Below are positions 59,234 to 64,000 of a stretch of DNA of 64,000 nucleotides, piece after piece. Origin of the DNA: Mauremys mutica. Lineage: Eukaryota > Chordata > Testudines > Geoemydidae. A model generated the notes under the pieces. The model was not told where the DNA came from, searched no databases, and was given only the letters and a program-made list of their open reading frames with translations. Where the stretch lies: the NCBI RefSeq assembly GCF_020497125.1, contig NC_059079.1, positions 46,759,114-46,823,113 on the forward strand. The letters run 5' to 3'. Position numbers and translations under genes: made by a program. How positions within the stretch are numbered: the first letter of the stretch is position 1; every line of letters begins with the position of its first letter.

Positions 59234-59993
59234 TGTGATGCTATATGATTGAATGTGACCATTTATATAATTGATATTGCCACTGCTATACAATTGCAAC
59301 AAATCTTGTACAAAGTATGTCATGTAAGAAGTCAATGGAAAAATTATGATTTCCAAGTATGATTGATTATCCTGTTACATGCATGTAACATTTTTGTATT
59401 TGAAGTTATAAATATTCACTATGTACTGGCATCATACAGATGTGTTGTATTCTTGGCTAACACCAATCATGTGATATTTACATTAAGGCCAAAGAGCTAC
59501 GTATTGATGGCCCATCAAAGACACTTAGCTCTCACAATGGGCCATAGAAGAAACTCATTCTATACAGATAGTCTTCCTGCAGATGCCTCAGACTCCAAGG
59601 GGCTAATGGCCACGTCAATGGACATGTGATATGCTTATGTGACCCTGGACTCCATCTTAGGCCAGTGACTTTCCACTGGGACAGTAAAGTTCCAGGCACA
59701 TGGCAAAGGATATAAAAAGACCCCTGAGATATCTCCATTTTGCCTTTTTCCTGATCTGATTCTCTAGACTGGGGATTTACAACTAAAAGGAATATTTTAC
59801 CCTATGAACGGAGGATCTTTGAATCTTTTGGAAGTTACCAGAGAGACTTTACAAGCCAGCAGTCTATTCCATCACTGCTACAAACCCGATAAAAAGACTT
59901 TGCAATTATTTGTATGTATATGATCTATTTACCATTATTAACGCTTCTTTCCTCTTATTAAACCTTTAGATTTTAGTTACTAAAGGATTGGCA
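59234..59993 (+). mobile_element. Chelonian LTR (partial), plus strand
   Basis: It begins TGTGATGCTATATGATTG. A TATA box (TATAAAAAG, 59711-59719) and an ATTAAA signal (59957-59962) lie in the order expected for a sense LTR. TTTTAGTTACTAAAGGATTG precedes an abrupt change to GC-rich sequence at about 59994, so the 3' end is missing or displaced. I recall it as an abundant turtle LTR. No coding sequence is attached. Confidence 0.6.
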
Positions 59994-61150
59994 GCCAGTA
60001 GCAGATTTACCATGGCGCCACTGGTGCCATAGTGCCGGGTCCATGCTCCAAAGGGGCCCCAGCACAGCCTTTCTTCTCCGCGAAGCTTGGTGCAGCTGTG
60101 CCCAGGGCTCTGTCCTGCTGTTGCACGGCAGCCAGCAGCAAAGCTCCCACTCCCCCAGCATGTTGTGTACTCACCCCTCCTTCTCTCTCTGCTCCTGATC
60201 AGCTTTTTGCAGGGGAGGGAACAGCAGCAGCCGCCACTGCCTGGACCCAGGGCAGGGTGAGTCTGCTTCTCCGGAAGGAAACTATTTATTTTTTTTACAG
60301 GCTTCCCCTTTTTCCCAGATCATCCTTCCCATCCTCCTCCTGCTGCATCCCCTGCCTGGCCCAGGGCCCCCTCTCCCCCTCAGCTTCCCCCTCCCATTTC
60401 CCCACTCTTTGCCCCTGGTGCCCCGTCCTTGCTCCAACTCCTAATGGGGGCGAGGGACCTTGCACAGCAGCACCCGTGTCCTTCCTCCCAGCTCCAGCCT
60501 GGGCTAGAGTAGCAGCCACACTGTCCCTCCAAGTCCTGGGAGCATCAGGCAGCTTAACACTAGTGAGGAAATGCCCTTCCCAACAGCAGCTGCTGTCCTG
60601 TCAAGTGTGCAGGCATTAGGGGTCAGGGGGGCCTTATCACTGCACCCCCACCACTATAACGGGGAGAGCAGTAAAGAGCTATTGCATCACCAGCACTCAC
60701 AAGTTTTCTTTAGCTGAAAGAGGTCACAGGACTTTGCAAAAAGAGAGAAGTGCCTGGTTTTCCCCTCAAAAGGATAATTACTAAAGGCAAAGCAGTGATA
60801 TCTTTTGTGAGGGAGGCTGTGGAAAATTTGCTCCTCCTTCACCTGAAGAACTCCCTTGCAAAACTCCCTGTTTGCAAAGCTCCCTGGTCGCTTTGCGTGG
60901 AGGAGCATGCAGGAGCTCCCGCTTGGTGCTCAGGGTGGGGGTGGGGATGTGTGTGTGGAGGTGCAGGAGTCAGGGCTGAGAGTTTGTGAGGAGGTGCAGG
61001 GGTCACGGCTGGGGGGTGGGCTGGGTTTGGGGGGGTGCTCCCAGCCCCCTGCCCTGAGCAGTTCACAGCAGGGAGCTGGAGGGGGTATGCCCCAATTCCA
61101 CCCCCTTTCCCAAGGCCCTGCCCCCGCCTCTTCTCCACTTCCTCCTCTCT
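59994..61150. mobile_element. GC-rich repeat, probably a non-autonomous DNA element
   Basis: CAGATTTACCATGGCGCCAC at the left and the CCACCCCCTTTCCCAAGGCC stretch at about 61097 resemble a turtle transposon remembered from other copies. No clear inverted termini or duplications were found. The 195-codon plus-strand frame (60032-60619) and others here are low-complexity composition effects. Confidence 0.4.
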
Positions 61151-61876
61151 CTCCTGAAAGTTATTAAATGTTCAACACCAAGGAACAGATGGGGTAGAGG
61201 ACTGATCTATAACCACTAGCTAATACCTTAATACTTACACACACACACACGATGTTCTGCAGCTGCTGTATAGTTACCAGTCCTGAACACAGCTTGAGTC
61301 CGTGGCTTGATTTCGCAGCTTGGGTTCGTAGCTTGTGGCGTCTAACTGGCCAGGAAAGCCAGGCAGAAGGAAGGGCTGGGTCTGCCCTCCCATGTTGGCA
61401 GCATAATGTTACCCTTACAAGTCTTCCATCTGACCCATCCTTTTTGTAGGCTTTAGTTTGAATCAAGAGTCTATAGGTCTTGCTGTGTCACACTGCCTCT
61501 GGGTTCAGTGTGATTGATCACCCATCAATTGCAGACATGACTTTCAGCCTCGGACCTGGCTTTGATCTTTCTTCTATTGTACCTTTGTTCTTTTCTTTTT
61601 AGGGTGGACTCCTCTTACTTTGTTGTCTGCATCTTCAGCTGTTGGTGTTTGAACTCTGTTTCTTCAGGACAGGCTGGCGCTGGAGGTTGATTCCATCATC
61701 CATTCATGCCTCATTCACACATCTAAACTAAACTAATAAGATTACAGCAGGGTTTTGCAAAAATGAAGGTTGCAGCAAGCTTTTACAAAATGGAATAAGT
61801 GTTGTAAAATGGAGTTTGAATTACAATATGGCAAACAGTGAACAGAAGTTACAATACTGAAACAGTGTAAGTCTCA
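61151..61876. other. Unrecognised sequence with an AC microsatellite
   Basis: AC repeats lie at about 61237-61250. No gene was recognised before the Harbinger terminus at 61877. Confidence 0.45.
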
Positions 61877-62235
61877 GGGTATGTCTTCACTACCAGAGTA
61901 GTTCGATTCTACTTAAATCGAAAATGTGGAACTGATATTACAAAGTCGAACGTGTGTATCCACACTAAGGACAGTAATTCGACTTTGTGAGTCCGCACTA
62001 ACGGGGCAAGCGTCAACATTGGAAGCGATGCACTGTGGGCAGCTATCCCACAGTTCCCGCAGTCCCCGCTGCCCATTGGAATTCTGGGTAGAGCCCCCAA
62101 TGCCTGCTGGGGGAAAAAATATGTCGAGGGTGGTTTGGGGTAACTGTCAGCATTCAACCGTCACTCCCGCCGGCGGGCAATCAGTTCGCGCACTTTTCTG
62201 GTGAGTGACAGCACGGACGCCACAGCACTGCGATC

Positions 62236-63519
62236 ATGGAGCCCGCTGCAATCATCGCTGCAGTTATGGCCATTGTCAACTCCTCGCACCTTATCGTCCA
62301 CCTTTTTCACAGTCAGATGCTGAGAAATTGGGCGAGGAGGCTACGGCAGCGCGGTGAGGACATGAAGTCAGAGAGTGGCACAGATCTCTCACACAGCACG
62401 GTACCCTGCGCCGTGGAGATCATGGTGGCAATGGGTCATGTTCATGCTGTGGAATGGCGATTCTGGGCCCGGGAAACAAGCACAGCCTGGTGGGACCGCA
62501 TAGTGCTGCAGGTCTGGGATGAATCACAGTGGCTGCGAAACTTTAGGATGCATAAGGGAACTTTCCTTGAACTGTGTGAGTTGCTGTCCCCTGCCCTGAA
62601 GCGCAAGGACACCCGCATGCAAGCAGCCCTGACTGTGCAGAAGCGAGTGGCCATAGCCCTCTGGAAACTTGCAACGCCAGACAGCTACCAGTCAGTAGCG
62701 AACCACTTTGGCGTGGGCAAATCTACCGTGGGGGTTGCTGTGATGCAAGTAGCCAACGCAATCGTCAAGCTACTGCTCTCAAAGGTAGTGACCCTGGGAA
62801 ACATTCAGGTCATCATAGATGGCTTCGCCGCGATGGGATTCCCAAACTGTGGTGGGGCTATAGATGGAACTCACATCCCTATCCTGGGACCGGACCACCA
62901 GGCCAGCCAGTATATTAACCGAAAGGGCTACTTTTCAATGGTGCTGCAAGCACTGGTGGACCATAGGGGACGTTTTACCAACATCAACGTCGGATGGCCG
63001 GGCAAGGTTCATGACGCGCGTGTTTTCAGGAACTGTGGTCTGTTTACACACCTGCAGGAAGGTATTTTCTTCCCGGACCACAAAATAACTGTTGGGGATG
63101 TGCAGATGCCTATAGTGATCCTCGGAGACCCAGCCTACCCGCTAATGCCCTGGCTCATGAAGCCCTATACAGGCGCCCTGGACAGTGACAAAGAACTCTT
63201 CAACTACCGTCTGAGCAAGTGCAGAATGGTGGTGGAGTGTGCTTTTGGACGTCTCAAGGGGAGATGGAGAAGCTTACTGACTCGCTCAGATCTCAGCGAA
63301 ACCAATATCCCCATTGTTATTGCAGCTTGCTGTGTGCTCCACAATCTCTGTGAGAGCAAGGGGGAAACCTTTATGGCGGGATGGGAGGTTGAGGCAAATA
63401 GCCTGGCTGCTGATTACGCCCAGCCAGACAGCCGTGCGATTAGAAGAGCCCAGCGGGAAGCGCTGTGCATCCAGGAGGCTTTGAAAGCTAGGTTCCTCAG
63501 GGAGCAGGGTAACCTGTGA
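62236..63519 (+). CDS. PIF/Harbinger transposase (HARBI1-like DDE nuclease)
   Basis: This 427-residue single-exon protein should cut and rejoin element ends at TWA targets, working in the nucleus with a Myb-like partner. A predicted HTH lies at about 150-176 (SVANHFGVGKSTVGVAV). The DDE catalytic residues are visible: D210 in GGAIDGTHIPI, D260 in WPGKVHDARVF and E334 in CRMVVECAFGRLKGRW, with ILGDPAYPL near 295-303 and CCVLHNLCE near 365-373. The C-terminal end YAQPDSRAIRRAQ is shared with the broken element at 26804. The N-terminal ~80 residues are basic and less conserved. There is no internal stop or frameshift. The start at 62236 is the first ATG of the frame and precedes the HTH by the usual distance. 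It is not the host HARBI1 gene, which in vertebrates is multi-exonic and about 350 residues. Confidence 0.95.
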   Translation: MEPAAIIAAVMAIVNSSHLIVHLFHSQMLRNWARRLRQRGEDMKSESGTDLSHSTVPCAVEIMVAMGHVHAVEWRFWARETSTAWWDRIVLQVWDESQWLRNFRMHKGTFLELCELLSPALKRKDTRMQAALTVQKRVAIALWKLATPDSYQSVANHFGVGKSTVGVAVMQVANAIVKLLLSKVVTLGNIQVIIDGFAAMGFPNCGGAIDGTHIPILGPDHQASQYINRKGYFSMVLQALVDHRGRFTNINVGWPGKVHDARVFRNCGLFTHLQEGIFFPDHKITVGDVQMPIVILGDPAYPLMPWLMKPYTGALDSDKELFNYRLSKCRMVVECAFGRLKGRWRSLLTRSDLSETNIPIVIAACCVLHNLCESKGETFMAGWEVEANSLAADYAQPDSRAIRRAQREALCIQEALKARFLREQGNL

Positions 63520-63634
63520 CTATTAAGTTTGTTTACAGAGAAGCTGAACCTGCCCCCATTTCTTTACCCAGCTAATGTTGACTATCCTCTGCAGTTACAT
63601 ACCCCGTTCACCCACCTTCCAACGCATGCTTAAA

Positions 63635-63640
63635 AATAAA
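63635..63640 (+). terminator. Poly(A) signal for the transposase gene
   Basis: AATAAA lies about 115 bp after the stop codon, in TTAAAAATAAAATAC. Confidence 0.6.
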
Positions 63641-63860
63641 ATACATGGAAGGTGTTAATTAACACCGTTTTCTTTAGTACTGATTTCGCGGTAAAGGGTT
63701 GAAACTGGGACGCAGACTGTGCTGGGTAGGGTGTGTAGTGATTTAAAGACCGCTTCTAAACTCGAGGAATGACAGGCTCCTGCTCCTAGAGCAGTCCGCA
63801 GTGGCGGACTGGTTGTTTCAATGGAGCCTGCCACCCCTCCTTTTCGGGACTCTGTGTGTG

Positions 63861-63989
63861 GGGGCTATGTGATTTTGTGGCGGGGGAGGACGGTTACAGA
63901 TCCGCTGCTGCGTGGCTCTGTGATCCAGGATAAGGACCGCTGCATAAGATCTCTAACCGCCCTCCCCCACCACAAAGTCACATAGCCCC
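63861..63989. repeat. Long inverted repeat, 42-bp arms
   Basis: The arms 63861-63902 and 63948-63989 are inverted copies with four mismatches, three of them transitions, around a 45-nt spacer. They begin and end with GGGGCTATGTGA / TCACATAGCCCC. It lies inside the Harbinger element, just before the window edge. I see no coding role on either strand. Confidence 0.9.
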
Positions 63990-64000
63990 ACCCCCCCCAG

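Larger units (their letters stand above)
61877..64000 (+). mobile_element. PIF/Harbinger element with intact transposase, cut by the window edge
   Basis: GGGTATGTCTTCACTACC at 61877 matches the termini of the GGGTATGTCTACA MITEs. The triplet before it is TCA, so the TWA duplication is altered or the end is a base or two off. The region is GC- and CpG-rich against AT-rich flanks, a sign of youth. It contains the 427-codon transposase, an AATAAA at 63635 and a large inverted repeat at 63861-63989. By analogy with the 24401 element, a Myb-like gene should lie downstream on the minus strand, beyond the window. Confidence 0.85.

Noticed and set aside
60032..60619. 195-codon frame rich in P, S, A and C
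   Set aside because: It is low complexity within a GC-rich repeat, has no domain, and a minus-strand frame overlaps it.
62236..63519. Host HARBI1 gene
   Set aside because: The frame is one exon of 427 codons next to a transposon terminus, while the host gene is multi-exonic and about 350 residues.

Overview
The window looks like nuclear, non-genic DNA from a turtle (probably a cryptodire). It is mostly AT-rich and I found no credible host protein-coding exon, rRNA gene or true tRNA gene. The assignment to turtle rests on the repeats: a tRNA-derived SINE with a CR1-like tail of the tortoise PolIII/SINE type, many CR1 LINE tails, a Penelope-like fragment, chelonian-type LTRs, and PIF/Harbinger and hAT elements. 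These family names come from memory and not from a database search. The termini, target-site duplications (TSDs), frames and motifs were read directly from the sequence.

Layout. 1-18 kb is AT-rich intergenic or intronic sequence with a decayed CR1 endonuclease fragment (3.6-4.1 kb, minus strand), microsatellites, small palindromic repeats and a Harbinger MITE at 7.3 kb. At 18.1 kb is a very palindromic MITE flanked by TAA. At 23.4-27 kb a truncated LTR abuts a broken two-gene Harbinger element, with a Myb/SANT-like gene on the plus strand and the last ~50 codons of its transposase converging on the minus strand. 27-42 kb holds mostly unrecognised sequence, a Penelope terminal palindrome (31.5 kb), a MITE (33.2 kb), a solo LTR with a perfect 5-bp TSD (36.4-37.5 kb) and a CR1 tail. 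42.5-49 kb is dense in elements: an LTR-like GC-rich repeat, two hAT MITEs (one carrying a short templated insertion), two Harbinger MITEs and two minus-strand CR1 pieces. 51-57 kb holds an LTR, an inverted Penelope fragment, a hAT MITE, a Harbinger MITE split by a SINE, and a triple nest (hAT-like element inside a CR1 inside another CR1). 59-61 kb holds another LTR and a GC-rich repeat.

The best gene is the intact 427-residue PIF/Harbinger transposase at 62236-63519, with D210, D260 and E334 in place. It lies downstream of a terminal-repeat-like sequence, and its element runs off the right edge. Known Harbinger systems need two proteins, a DDE nuclease and a Myb-like DNA-binding partner. Here one element supplies an intact nuclease and another a damaged Myb partner. 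Six non-autonomous derivatives, each flanked by TTA or TAA, are the likely past substrates. The most unusual signals are the dense CAGCGCTG palindromes shared by one MITE and the Myb-bearing element, a possible antisense reading frame in the Myb intron, and the 37-bp templated insertion at 44.85 kb.
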